Source of the DNA: a bacterium
GTDB lineage: Bacteria; Planctomycetota; UBA1135; GCA-002686595
Length of the DNA stretch: 63,006 nt
Assembly (NCBI GenBank): GCA_024226735.1
Contig: JAAELL010000269.1
Location: forward strand, 1 to 63,006
Direction of reading: 5' to 3'
Part shown: piece by piece, positions 53,201 through 60,906 of the stretch
Position numbering within the stretch: position 1 is the first letter of the stretch
How the letters are laid out: the number at the start of each line of letters is the position of its first letter
Notes under the pieces: generated by a model
The model's database searches: none
What the model was told of the DNA's origin: nothing
Seen by the model: the letters and a program-made list of their open reading frames with translations, nothing else
Program-made: the position numbers and the translations under genes

Positions 53201-53590
53201 TTCGCCATGCCGATCTACAGCCCGCCGGTCCTCGAGCCGCGCCTCGAGGACCTGCCGGACGGGACCTCGATCGAGCTCGGGTTCCGCGGCGCGGTGCTCG
53301 TCGACAACGTCGAAGCACTGACCAATGCGGTGACGATCGACAACTACGGCGACCACTACTTCGATCTGACCGTCGTTCCGCCCAACCAGCCGAACCACAA
53401 CGCCGGCAACGCCAACCTCGCGGACGGCACGACGGTCACGTTCATGCTCCCGGGCGAAGAGATCTGGAGGGAGGACATCTCCGAAATCGACGAGAAGTCC
53501 TACTACCAGATTCGCGCGACCTTCTTCAGCAACACCCTGACGGGGCTCGGTCCCGAGCTCTCCGCCCTGGCCGTGTCCTGGCAAGAGTGA
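50300..53590 (+). CDS. large lipoprotein with Ig-like (SbsA-type) segments
   Basis: 1096 aa. A long n-region (with many Arg) leads to a hydrophobic stretch and the lipobox LFASC at about residues 40-44, followed by GGGGGSS. The rest is beta-rich. MGVRFSEPMDPSSLTAFDSM is a clear SbsA/big-Ig type strand pair (a 'bacterial Ig-like' motif), and VVVQFDDLIDQDTLDDTTVQ is another. No enzyme motif is seen. It is likely surface- or outer-membrane-anchored. It is the first of three such lipoproteins in a row. Confidence 0.75.
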   Translation: MKDLSPRTPCQRFVPGAVRRSRRPRFGLGQGLLLGAATLFASCGGGGGSSTQSSNEQGELIEIEGHGRVFVDANRGGAGQQIRITRVAWGRLVEVFGRAGDPTGPVTPPKVPMHQSFVIAGSLISDGQNFLLETNPVTTQQTLTIEADVTTNQGMNRFYNLLREAEQNLTPVFDTPVGGAGIFTMVPRNSAVVVQFDDLIDQDTLDDTTVQLVTGVPPATPFESRLLIDPNHGDAADHDSTAGREFYSTRVIIDTTVSLLEAFDVDPPLPVNGVGFPGSVDSNLANVQLRIPTEFTGNQNRLLANPTGHYLTTSNSGSFDPGHPAQPVTRAARSGGKEAVTGDPFNGFLPDSRAPEVVGTTPTVIDLPPVELTGENEFLVESMTFASTFCTTTPEPGDVVAQPGVFAEVIQSPGMQVTGGVVTDMQVRLLLWPRDWTGAEQWVQVAASEQANFLSAFDPVSDSGKEACFVAVFPTPTGFPNSPTQGLTTNATMGVRFSEPMDPSSLTAFDSMTLTREPLNPGNDPPLSTSAYVVGKVTQTLDLQSFTFVPDLPLAHAVGQGESYFLSLVTGNLGPTDLAGNELAFELPQVLATMSTVAATQNNGGRVSRFNGQDEEPPEGPEWSGQHLYDLDRQLIRPRPVQRFQAIADRTQPVPSIMTPFAPGVQTPLSNLGSKMQTLWRYVDFGFSLTDTANYNIDVEGMHWSPVGGQVIADTFEEFEIQLSHSAWAPDEFIDPSSLFPQYPQSGLQIDYIENPLEPGLYPQRIVHPKFMGYDIVPGDLFTTPTGTRMMPYPLNLTRPMDEWLTYTWRDTSIPERAGNFNGGVDPRILYVALGLTPPANQFQTAGQIQTIGLPLLMEFRCYPDDGSQGVNAFDISLAVNSSARPYFRAFSSGGINTSGLPVQVDPDIESQANGGFNPTSTPTPGETTQGRDPVFYIGALDMVVRVSRSYSVWFPASNPADPNLEPFAMPIYSPPVLEPRLEDLPDGTSIELGFRGAVLVDNVEALTNAVTIDNYGDHYFDLTVVPPNQPNHNAGNANLADGTTVTFMLPGEEIWREDISEIDEKSYYQIRATFFSNTLTGLGPELSALAVSWQE

Positions 53591-53693
53591 TTCGCTGAAC
53601 GGATTGCAGCCGATTCCGACCGACGGGCTGGCGCCCCCACGCCGGCCCGCGGACCATCCCGCAGACACTACCCGTAACAACGAGATACGACTG

Positions 53694-56600
53694 ATGCGCC
53701 TCACTCCCTTCAAGTCATCCGCCGGCCAGGCAGCGATCCTGTGCGCGGCGATCCTGATCGCAGGATGCAGCAGCGGATCTGGCAGTCGCTCGTCGCAAGG
53801 CAACAGCTCCGAGGACCAACCGTTCGCGATCGAGGGAATCTCGGTCATCGAAGGTGCCTCGTGGCAGATCAACCGAGCGATCGACATCACCTTCAACCAT
53901 CGGGTGGACGCCTCCTCAGTGAACGCCAACACAATCAACATCGTGGACGACACCGGGCTCGGTGCGATGGGCGACTACGAAGTGTTCGGCAAGACGGTGC
54001 GCTTCCAGCCCGCGTGCCCGACCGAGGACGACTTCTCGGACGCCGGTCTGCGTCCGGGAACGGCGTACGTCTTGCACGTGCTCGGCTCGACGGTCGGCGG
54101 CGTGACCGTTCGTGACGAGAGCGGCGAGGGGCTCGAGCTAGGCCGCGTCGTCAATTTCACGACGCCCGACTCGGCCGACCCGTTGGCCCTGTTCCTCGAC
54201 ACGGTTCCGGGTCCGCCCAGCGTCGTGTTGCGCCCGCAAGGCAACACCGACACGGACTACCCGGGCGTGCGGCTCGAGATCGAGAGCACGGGCGCGGTCG
54301 AGTACTTCCAGCTCGACGCGGCACAGCAGGGATCGATTCCCGGTGGCTTCCTCGTCCCGCTGAACAAGTACAGCGTGGCCGACTCCCGGTTCTCGGTGGT
54401 CCTTTACTTCGACCAGCCCGTCCTGGGCAGCGCGACGAACATCTCGTCGAACCGCATCACGCTCGAGCACATGGACGCGGGCGGCACGTGGCGGAAGATC
54501 GGCACCGACGTCGTGCTCGAGGCCAACTGCATCTCCGACCCGCGCGCGCAGGTTGGCGCGATCGTGCGAGTGACCCCGAGCGGCATCATGCCCCAGGGCC
54601 GCGAGGCGCGCGTCAACGTCAAGCAGGGCTTCTCGGACCTGACCGGCGACCAGACCTCGGCCGACACCGCGAACTTCGCGAACATGGACACCGACACCGG
54701 CATTCCCGGCGCGGACCTTGACTCGGACGAGGTGCTGGAGCCGTTCCTTCTCTCGGGCGACGACGAGGGCTCGCTCGAGGACGTCACCGCGGCGCTCGCG
54801 ACCCCGCCGGCCGACTGGGGCGACGGCCGCATCGAGGCGGACTTTGCGTTCGACGGAACCGGTGGACCGGACGGTGAGTTCGACTGGTACATCGCACCCG
54901 GCACGAGCCTGATTCTGAACACGACGACCGATTCGATCCTGGGCGGTCCCGGGGGAGCGGTCACCGGCTCGCAGACGGTCATCAATGGCGTCGTCGACAT
55001 CCGCGACCTCCGGATCCCCGAGAGCTCGAGGCTGATCATCATCGGCCCGAACACGTGCACGATCCTCGCGTCGGGCAAGGTCGAGATCTTCGGCGAGCTT
55101 TCGGTCCGCGGCAGTGACAACCCCGGCGTCGGTACGCTGAACACGACCAACCTTCCCGAGTCGGGCGCCTCCGGGCAGGTCGGCGGCGGCGGCGGTGGCA
55201 CCGGCTCGTTCCTCTCGTCGCAGTCGACGCCGCGCGGTGGCGCGGGCTTCGGTGCGTTCGACGTTCCGAACCAGGGCGGTCAGGGCGGCGAGGCGAGCTA
55301 CCACCCGACCAACAAGAACGACCGGCGCGGCGCCGGCGGCGGCGGCGGCGGCTTCGGCGACGACATCCGCTACGACTGGATGGGCGACATCGTTCGCTGC
55401 CAGACCCTGATCGGCATGGACGGCGAAGCGGGCCGCGGTGGTGGCCCGAACGGCACGGGCGCCGTGTCGCAGACCGACCAGGCCCAGGGCGGCGAGCTCG
55501 GTCCCGACCCGTTCCTCGACCCCTTCGACGACAACAACTTCCTCGGTTCGCTGATCACGACGACCGGCGACCTGATCCGGGGTGAGCTGACTCGCATGTG
55601 GGCCGGTGCCGGTGGTGGCGCGGGCGGCGACGCCGTGCGCTCCGACAGCTTCCCGCTCGTTCCGTTCACCATCGGTGGCGACGAGAAGGGCTCCGGCGGC
55701 GGTGGCGCGGCCGGTGGTCTGCAGATCCTCGCGGTGCGCGAGATCCGCATCGGCGAGAATGGCCGGATCGCGGCCGACGGCGGCCGCGGTGGCGGCGGCG
55801 AGAACACGAGCTTCTTCGATCGCGTCGGCGGCGGCTCCGGTGGCGGCGCCGGTGGACACATCGTGCTCTCGAGCGCGGCGTTCATCGAGATCAACGCCGC
55901 GGTGATGGAAAGCGCGAGCTTCGTCCCGTGGTACCTCGACAACGAGGCCGCGGCCTCGCACGAGATCCGCGCGATCACCGCGATCGGCGGTCAGGGCGGC
56001 TCTGGCCACGACAACGACGGCGGCGCGAACGAGAGCGGCAACACGCTTTGGCGCTGCGACGCGATCCCCGTATCGCACTTCGACGGTGGGACCGACGTTC
56101 CGCCCAGCACGCAGGCGTGCTACACGGGTCTGGTCGACACCGGCGATCCGCTCGGTCCGGTGCTCGGCGCCGGTGGCGACGGTGCCCCGGGCATCATCCA
56201 GATCCACGTCGACGATCCGGCGGCCAACGTTCGCTTCCCCAACGTTCAGACGACCCAGACCCCGCCGACTCCGGCCTACGGGGCGGGACTGGACGTGACG
56301 CCCGCGCTGGCTCCGCCGCCGATCGGCTGGAGCTCTCCGACGGCGGCGACCGAGAACATGGTGCCGTTCTTCGGCAAGCTCTCGGTGTCGCGTTCGAAGT
56401 GGATCCCGCTCGGCCTCGCGCGCCTCGGCGTCGATGCCGGCAACATGCCGCAGGATCAGGACGTGCTGTTCCAGTTCGACGGAGTCGACACGCTGACCGG
56501 CATGATCGAGCGTGTCGGGGCGACGGACCAGGTGGCGCTGCTGCCTCCGATCGTCGCGCCTGGCAACGTTGGCGCAGCTGGCGTACCGATCCTGTCGAGC

Positions 56601-57155
56601 GAGTTCGTGATGGTCTTCGACGCGGGCGCGCCCGCGAACGACATCTACCGCGGCAACCCGAGCCTGGTGCGTGGATTCACGGTCAAGCTCGAGGACATGG
56701 CCGATCCGTTGAACTTCGAGCGCTTCACGGTCGAGACGGCCACCTACGACTCGATCCTCGATCGCTTCGAGTGCACCGTCGAGAACGTCGAGCCGACGAT
56801 GCAGGACTTCGTCGACATCGTCGGCGACGTGAACACCCTCGCGAGCCTCGAGCCGCACTTCTTCCGCATGGAGACCAACACCATCGCGGAGACCTACCCG
56901 TTGAACTCCGAGGTCCGCATCGTCTTCGATGCGACCGTGGCGGACAACGAAGGCATGCCGAGCGAAGCGATGTCGTTCAGCGTGATCAACGGCGGCTTCG
57001 CGACGGACATCACGGACCTCAACGGAGCGATGGCGAACTGGGACTTCGTTCGCTTCCAGATCGAGTTCGACATCAACGTCAACGGAACCGAGGAGCTGAA
57101 CGCGAACACGGCGCGGCCGGCGCTGCGCTTCCTGCGCGTTCCGTTCCAGTTCTGA
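53694..57155 (+). CDS. large lipoprotein with SbsA Ig-like domain and glycine-rich repeats
   Basis: 1153 aa. Lipobox LIAGC near residue 23 (ILCAAILIAGCSSGSG). The Ig-like unit (about 40-160) has ITFNHRVDASSVNANTINIV and ends LSDAGLRPGTAYVLHVLG-like. Residues about 480-750 are glycine-rich (GQVGGGGGGTGSF; GGRGGGGENTSFFDRVGGGS), spaced by beta strands. This pattern is seen in predicted beta-helix-like surface proteins of planctomycetes and myxobacteria. ATG 53694 is chosen for the signal peptide. It is a paralogue of the next gene in its N-terminal part. Confidence 0.75.
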   Translation: MRLTPFKSSAGQAAILCAAILIAGCSSGSGSRSSQGNSSEDQPFAIEGISVIEGASWQINRAIDITFNHRVDASSVNANTINIVDDTGLGAMGDYEVFGKTVRFQPACPTEDDFSDAGLRPGTAYVLHVLGSTVGGVTVRDESGEGLELGRVVNFTTPDSADPLALFLDTVPGPPSVVLRPQGNTDTDYPGVRLEIESTGAVEYFQLDAAQQGSIPGGFLVPLNKYSVADSRFSVVLYFDQPVLGSATNISSNRITLEHMDAGGTWRKIGTDVVLEANCISDPRAQVGAIVRVTPSGIMPQGREARVNVKQGFSDLTGDQTSADTANFANMDTDTGIPGADLDSDEVLEPFLLSGDDEGSLEDVTAALATPPADWGDGRIEADFAFDGTGGPDGEFDWYIAPGTSLILNTTTDSILGGPGGAVTGSQTVINGVVDIRDLRIPESSRLIIIGPNTCTILASGKVEIFGELSVRGSDNPGVGTLNTTNLPESGASGQVGGGGGGTGSFLSSQSTPRGGAGFGAFDVPNQGGQGGEASYHPTNKNDRRGAGGGGGGFGDDIRYDWMGDIVRCQTLIGMDGEAGRGGGPNGTGAVSQTDQAQGGELGPDPFLDPFDDNNFLGSLITTTGDLIRGELTRMWAGAGGGAGGDAVRSDSFPLVPFTIGGDEKGSGGGGAAGGLQILAVREIRIGENGRIAADGGRGGGGENTSFFDRVGGGSGGGAGGHIVLSSAAFIEINAAVMESASFVPWYLDNEAAASHEIRAITAIGGQGGSGHDNDGGANESGNTLWRCDAIPVSHFDGGTDVPPSTQACYTGLVDTGDPLGPVLGAGGDGAPGIIQIHVDDPAANVRFPNVQTTQTPPTPAYGAGLDVTPALAPPPIGWSSPTAATENMVPFFGKLSVSRSKWIPLGLARLGVDAGNMPQDQDVLFQFDGVDTLTGMIERVGATDQVALLPPIVAPGNVGAAGVPILSSEFVMVFDAGAPANDIYRGNPSLVRGFTVKLEDMADPLNFERFTVETATYDSILDRFECTVENVEPTMQDFVDIVGDVNTLASLEPHFFRMETNTIAETYPLNSEVRIVFDATVADNEGMPSEAMSFSVINGGFATDITDLNGAMANWDFVRFQIEFDINVNGTEELNANTARPALRFLRVPFQF

Positions 57156-57181
57156 TCGAGCCGCATTGGCTTTGAACGACC

Positions 57182-57214
57182 AGGGCCCCGTCCGCGCATC
57201 GCGGGCGGGGCCCT
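57182..57214 (+). terminator. strong hairpin between lipoprotein genes
   Basis: A 15-bp stem with one G-U pair (57182-57196 with 57200-57214, loop CAT), 27 nt after the preceding stop. CTCGCATGCG follows instead of a T-tract. Confidence 0.6.
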
Positions 57215-57282
57215 CTCGCATGCGTCGCGGGTGCATCGTGGTAGGGGAGTTGCTTCAATGGGGCGTGCTCTCCCCGAATCCA

Positions 57283-59088
57283 ATGCCCCTGCGCCCCGCG
57301 CGTTCGATCGGCGCTGCGCTCCTGTTCTGCGTCGCGCTCGGCTGTGGCGGGGAACCCGCCCCGGCGCGGCTCTTCGTGCTCGAGGCCGTGCGCCCCACCA
57401 ACGCGAGCGGAGTCCTGTTGAACGAGGAGCTCGCGTTCACGTTCTCCGAAGCGGTCGACCCGACGTCGGTCACGAGTGAGAGCCTGCGCATCGTGTCGGC
57501 GGATGGTCAGCCGGCGAGCGGCCGATGGGAGGTGGACGGGCGTGACGTCACGTTCCGGCCCGAACCGGTGCTCGCGCACGACCTCTCCGACGGCGGCTAC
57601 CGACCGGGGATGCGCTACGACGTCTTGGTCGCCGGCTTTCCGCGCGTCGACGGAATTCGCGCGCTCGAGGGCGGACCGCTCGCGCACGGCGGCAGGTGGA
57701 GCTTCGAGACGGCCGCGGCCGGCGAGGACGAGGCGGTTTTCAGTGACGAGTCGCCGCAGATCGGACGCCCGGTCCTCCTCGGGTCGGTGCGCGACCGCCA
57801 GCAAGCGATCCTGCCCGGTGATCCGATCCGACTCTCGTGTGCCGAGCCGCTCGACCCGCGCACGCTGCGGGGCGAAGACTTCGTGATCGTCGACGCGGTG
57901 GACGCGTCGACGCAGATCGGCGTCCAGGGCTCGCTGTCGCGCAACGTACCCGAGTCGAGCCACGGCGAGCACGAAGCGAGCGCGGTGATCGAGTTGATGC
58001 CGATCGTGGAGCTCTCGCCGGGAACCTACCAACTACGGCCGCGCGGTTGGGAGCAGGGCCGGCGCAAGTACGACGTCGCGCTGGCCGACTTCGGCGGCAA
58101 CCGCGTCTGGTCCGAGGACTCGATCGTGTTCCAGGTCGTGTCGGGGACGTCGAACACCGAGCGCCACGACGAGCTGCTGCTTTCGTTCACGAGTGAGGAC
58201 ATCACGCGCCGCTCGCCGATCATCGTGCCCTGGTCGGATGGGACGGCGAGCTGGGGCAAGGATGGCGCGGTGCGCGTGCGCTTTCCCGCTGCGGCGGGCG
58301 ATGGCAGCGACGGTCGGGTCGAGATCGCGGCCCTGGAGCCGAGCGCCGACCTGCACGCGATCCACCTGCGACTCCCCGCGGGCCGCACGGCGCGGCTCGA
58401 GACGACCGATGGCCCCAGCGTTCTGCGCGCACAGGGGAGGCTCGAGATCGCCGGGGACCTCGTGCGGCGCACCCGGGGCCGCAAGCACGCGATGACCTTC
58501 GAGCCCCACGAGTCGCTCAGCTCCTGGCTCGAGCGCGCGCGTGTCACGGACCGGGACTGGACGGTCCTCATCGCAGGTGGGGACCTCGTGATCAGCGGAT
58601 CGGTCGACGTCGACACTCCGCTCTTGCTCGTGGCGGGGGGCTGGATTCGCATCGACGGGACTGTGACCTCCAGCAGCGACGTCCTGCGGCCGATCTACTT
58701 ACTCGGGGCCGGCGGCGGACTGCAACTCGACGCGCTGACCAGCCCGGCTCCGCTGGTCATGGACGCACCCCTCTCCAATCCGCTGCGCGAGGACATGCTC
58801 TTCGCGGCCGTCTCGACGCCGATCCCCTCGGGGTCGCGGCCGATGCGCTGGCGTCGGGCCGATTGCCGGGGCGAGCCCGGGGACGGGAGCTACCGCGTGC
58901 GTTTCCTACCGCCCGAGGGTGAGCTCGAGGAGACCGACGCCCAGGCCGTGATTCACCCGCAACTGCTTCCGGGCCGAGGCGCGACGCGCCTCTTGATCGA
59001 GTTGACCGTCCCGGCCGCCCCCGCGGATGGGACGCAGAAGGCCTGGAATCCACCCTTCGTCGACTTCGTCGATCTGTCCTGGGAATAG
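57283..59088 (+). CDS. lipoprotein with SbsA Ig-like domain
   Basis: 601 aa. Signal peptide with lipobox VALGC near residue 20 (ALLFCVALGCGGE). The Ig-like unit has LAFTFSEAVDPTSVTSESLR and HDLSDGGYRPGMRYDVLVAG, parallel to the previous gene's unit. A second region (DLVISGSVDVDTPLLLVAGG) resembles the strand-rich parts of that protein without the poly-Gly. ATG 57283 is chosen over 57166 because only it yields a signal peptide. Its stop lies 3 nt before the prepilin peptidase start, so the two may be co-translated. Confidence 0.75.
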   Translation: MPLRPARSIGAALLFCVALGCGGEPAPARLFVLEAVRPTNASGVLLNEELAFTFSEAVDPTSVTSESLRIVSADGQPASGRWEVDGRDVTFRPEPVLAHDLSDGGYRPGMRYDVLVAGFPRVDGIRALEGGPLAHGGRWSFETAAAGEDEAVFSDESPQIGRPVLLGSVRDRQQAILPGDPIRLSCAEPLDPRTLRGEDFVIVDAVDASTQIGVQGSLSRNVPESSHGEHEASAVIELMPIVELSPGTYQLRPRGWEQGRRKYDVALADFGGNRVWSEDSIVFQVVSGTSNTERHDELLLSFTSEDITRRSPIIVPWSDGTASWGKDGAVRVRFPAAAGDGSDGRVEIAALEPSADLHAIHLRLPAGRTARLETTDGPSVLRAQGRLEIAGDLVRRTRGRKHAMTFEPHESLSSWLERARVTDRDWTVLIAGGDLVISGSVDVDTPLLLVAGGWIRIDGTVTSSSDVLRPIYLLGAGGGLQLDALTSPAPLVMDAPLSNPLREDMLFAAVSTPIPSGSRPMRWRRADCRGEPGDGSYRVRFLPPEGELEETDAQAVIHPQLLPGRGATRLLIELTVPAAPADGTQKAWNPPFVDFVDLSWE

Positions 59089-59091
59089 AGC

Positions 59092-60012
59092 GTGTTCTTC
59101 ACTGCCTCCGCGGCTCTCGCCGCCGTTTGGTGGACGACGATCGGGCTGTTCGTCGGCTCCTTCCTCAACGTCGCGATCTACCGCCTGCCCGTCGAGGGTG
59201 AGACGGTCTCGCGTCCGCGCCGCTCACGTTGCCCCAAGTGCAAGACGACGCTCGGGTGGAAGGAGAACCTGCCGGTGCTCTCGTGGCTCGTCCAACGCGG
59301 CCGATGCTGGCACTGCGCGGCGCGGGTCTCGGCGCGCTACCCCATGGTCGAGATCCTCACCGCCGGCCTCTGGTACCTCGCCGCGATCAGCGCGCCGCCC
59401 GCGGAGTGGCCCCTGATCCTCGTGCGCGTGCTGGTGCTCTCGGGCCTGGTCGTGGCCACCTTCGTCGACTTCGACCACTTCGAGATCCCCGACGAGGTCT
59501 CGATCGGAGGAGCTATCATCGCGCCCATGTGCGCGCTCCTGGTGCCCTCCCTACACTCGGGCACCTACGTCGCCCAGGTCTTCTCGGCGGAGGGGCACGT
59601 GGGCGTCGACCGCTTCGGATCGCTCGCCGGCTGCGTGGTGGGGATGGCGGTCGGCTGGGGTATCCTGTGGGGGATCGGCTGGATCGGGACGAAGATCTAC
59701 GGCACCGAGGCCATGGGGTTCGGCGACGTGAAGCTGATGGCCGCCGGTGGCGGCTTCATCGGGCCGGGAGGGGTTGTCTACGCCCTGATGATCGCCGCCT
59801 TCGTCGCGTCGATCGTCGGCGTCGCGAACATGGTGCGCTTCTACATCCTGATCCGCGGCCGGGCACGCGCGCGGGGCGGGCACCGCTCGCCGCGCCGCGC
59901 CCTGGCGGTCGCGCGCATAGCGGGGCGCTACCTCCCGTTCGGACCCTATCTCGCGCTCGGCATTGGAATTGTCCTTCTGTATTGGAATCATGTCCGCGTA
60001 GCCCTCCTCTGA
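59092..60012 (+). CDS. pilD: prepilin peptidase / N-methyltransferase
   Basis: 306 aa with about eight hydrophobic segments. It cleaves and N-methylates type IV prepilins and pseudopilins. The two CxxC pairs of the cytoplasmic loop (RCPKCKTTLGWKENLPVLSW; RCWHCAARVSARYPMVE) and the aspartyl protease motif FVDFDHFEIPD and GFGDVKLMAAGG are intact. The start is GTG at 59092. It would serve the pilus and secretion genes at 33-46 kb. Confidence 0.93.
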   Translation: MFFTASAALAAVWWTTIGLFVGSFLNVAIYRLPVEGETVSRPRRSRCPKCKTTLGWKENLPVLSWLVQRGRCWHCAARVSARYPMVEILTAGLWYLAAISAPPAEWPLILVRVLVLSGLVVATFVDFDHFEIPDEVSIGGAIIAPMCALLVPSLHSGTYVAQVFSAEGHVGVDRFGSLAGCVVGMAVGWGILWGIGWIGTKIYGTEAMGFGDVKLMAAGGGFIGPGGVVYALMIAAFVASIVGVANMVRFYILIRGRARARGGHRSPRRALAVARIAGRYLPFGPYLALGIGIVLLYWNHVRVALL

Positions 60013-60071
60013 TGCGCGTTCGCAGCTGGGGGTGGGCCTTGTCCCCAGCGGAACCATGAGGGGTACCGAAC

Positions 60072-60758
60072 ATGAGAAGCTATCCGATCGCCCTGCTCGC
60101 GTTGGCCGTGGTCTCTCCGACCTTCACCGGCTGCGCCTCGAACAACGCCCTGCGCATGTCCATCGACGAGCGGGACAACGAGATCCGTCGTTTGCGCGAG
60201 GAGAAGGCGACTCTCAAGGATGAGCTGCAGCGGGTCGCCTACGATCGTGAACAGCTGCAGGTCGCCCTGTCGGAGGCTTCCTCGAGCCTCGAGGCACTGC
60301 CGCGTGAAGCGGCCGTCGTCGACGATCAGCCCGCGCCGCTCTCGTTCTCCGATCTCGAGGAGGTGGGGATCTCGGCCGAGCGGCGTGGCAACGACGTCGT
60401 GTTCTCGATTCCCTCGGCCGTGACGTTCGGCTCCGGCCGGGCGACGCTCTCGGACGGCGGGAGGAAGGCGCTGGCGAGCCTGGCCAACCGGCTCAAGAGC
60501 GACTTCCAAGGTGCGGCGTCCTTCTACATCGAGGGGCACACCGACAGCGATCCGATTTCGCGCTCGAAGTTCGATTCGAACCGAGCCCTCTCGATCGCCC
60601 GCGCGATGGCGGTGCTCGACCACCTCGTCGTCGAGGGGCGGATCGAGGACGACCGCTTCGTCGTCGTCGGCTTCGGCCAGTACGAGCCGGTCGCGTCGAA
60701 CGATTCGGCCGAGGGCAAGGCCAGGAACCGGCGCGTCGAGATCGTCGTCCGCGAATAG
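60072..60758 (+). CDS. OmpA-family peptidoglycan-binding lipoprotein
   Basis: 228 aa. Lipobox FTGC near residues 18-21, then a coiled coil (about 28-80: IDERDNEIRRLREEKATLKD), and a C-terminal OmpA domain with FYIEGHTDSDPISRSKFDSN and NRRVEIVV. It probably tethers the outer membrane to peptidoglycan or a related sacculus, similar to Pal. It follows pilD by 59 nt on the same strand. Confidence 0.85.
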   Translation: MRSYPIALLALAVVSPTFTGCASNNALRMSIDERDNEIRRLREEKATLKDELQRVAYDREQLQVALSEASSSLEALPREAAVVDDQPAPLSFSDLEEVGISAERRGNDVVFSIPSAVTFGSGRATLSDGGRKALASLANRLKSDFQGAASFYIEGHTDSDPISRSKFDSNRALSIARAMAVLDHLVVEGRIEDDRFVVVGFGQYEPVASNDSAEGKARNRRVEIVVRE

Positions 60759-60906
60759 ATCGACACCGTTCCGGCGGCTCCGCGCGGGCCGCCGGCCGCC
60801 CGAGGGCGGCAGGAAAGCGGCTTTTGCCGGCTGGGCTCGTGATCGGTACCATGTTGCGCCTCTCACTTCCCCCAAACGGCCCAATTACGCCGCCCCTCCG
60901 CCCCCA

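Noticed and set aside
54138..57236. 1032-aa open frame on the minus strand
   Set aside because: Antisense to the glycine-rich lipoprotein; its Arg/Ala/Val composition mirrors the real gene, and no family is recognisable.
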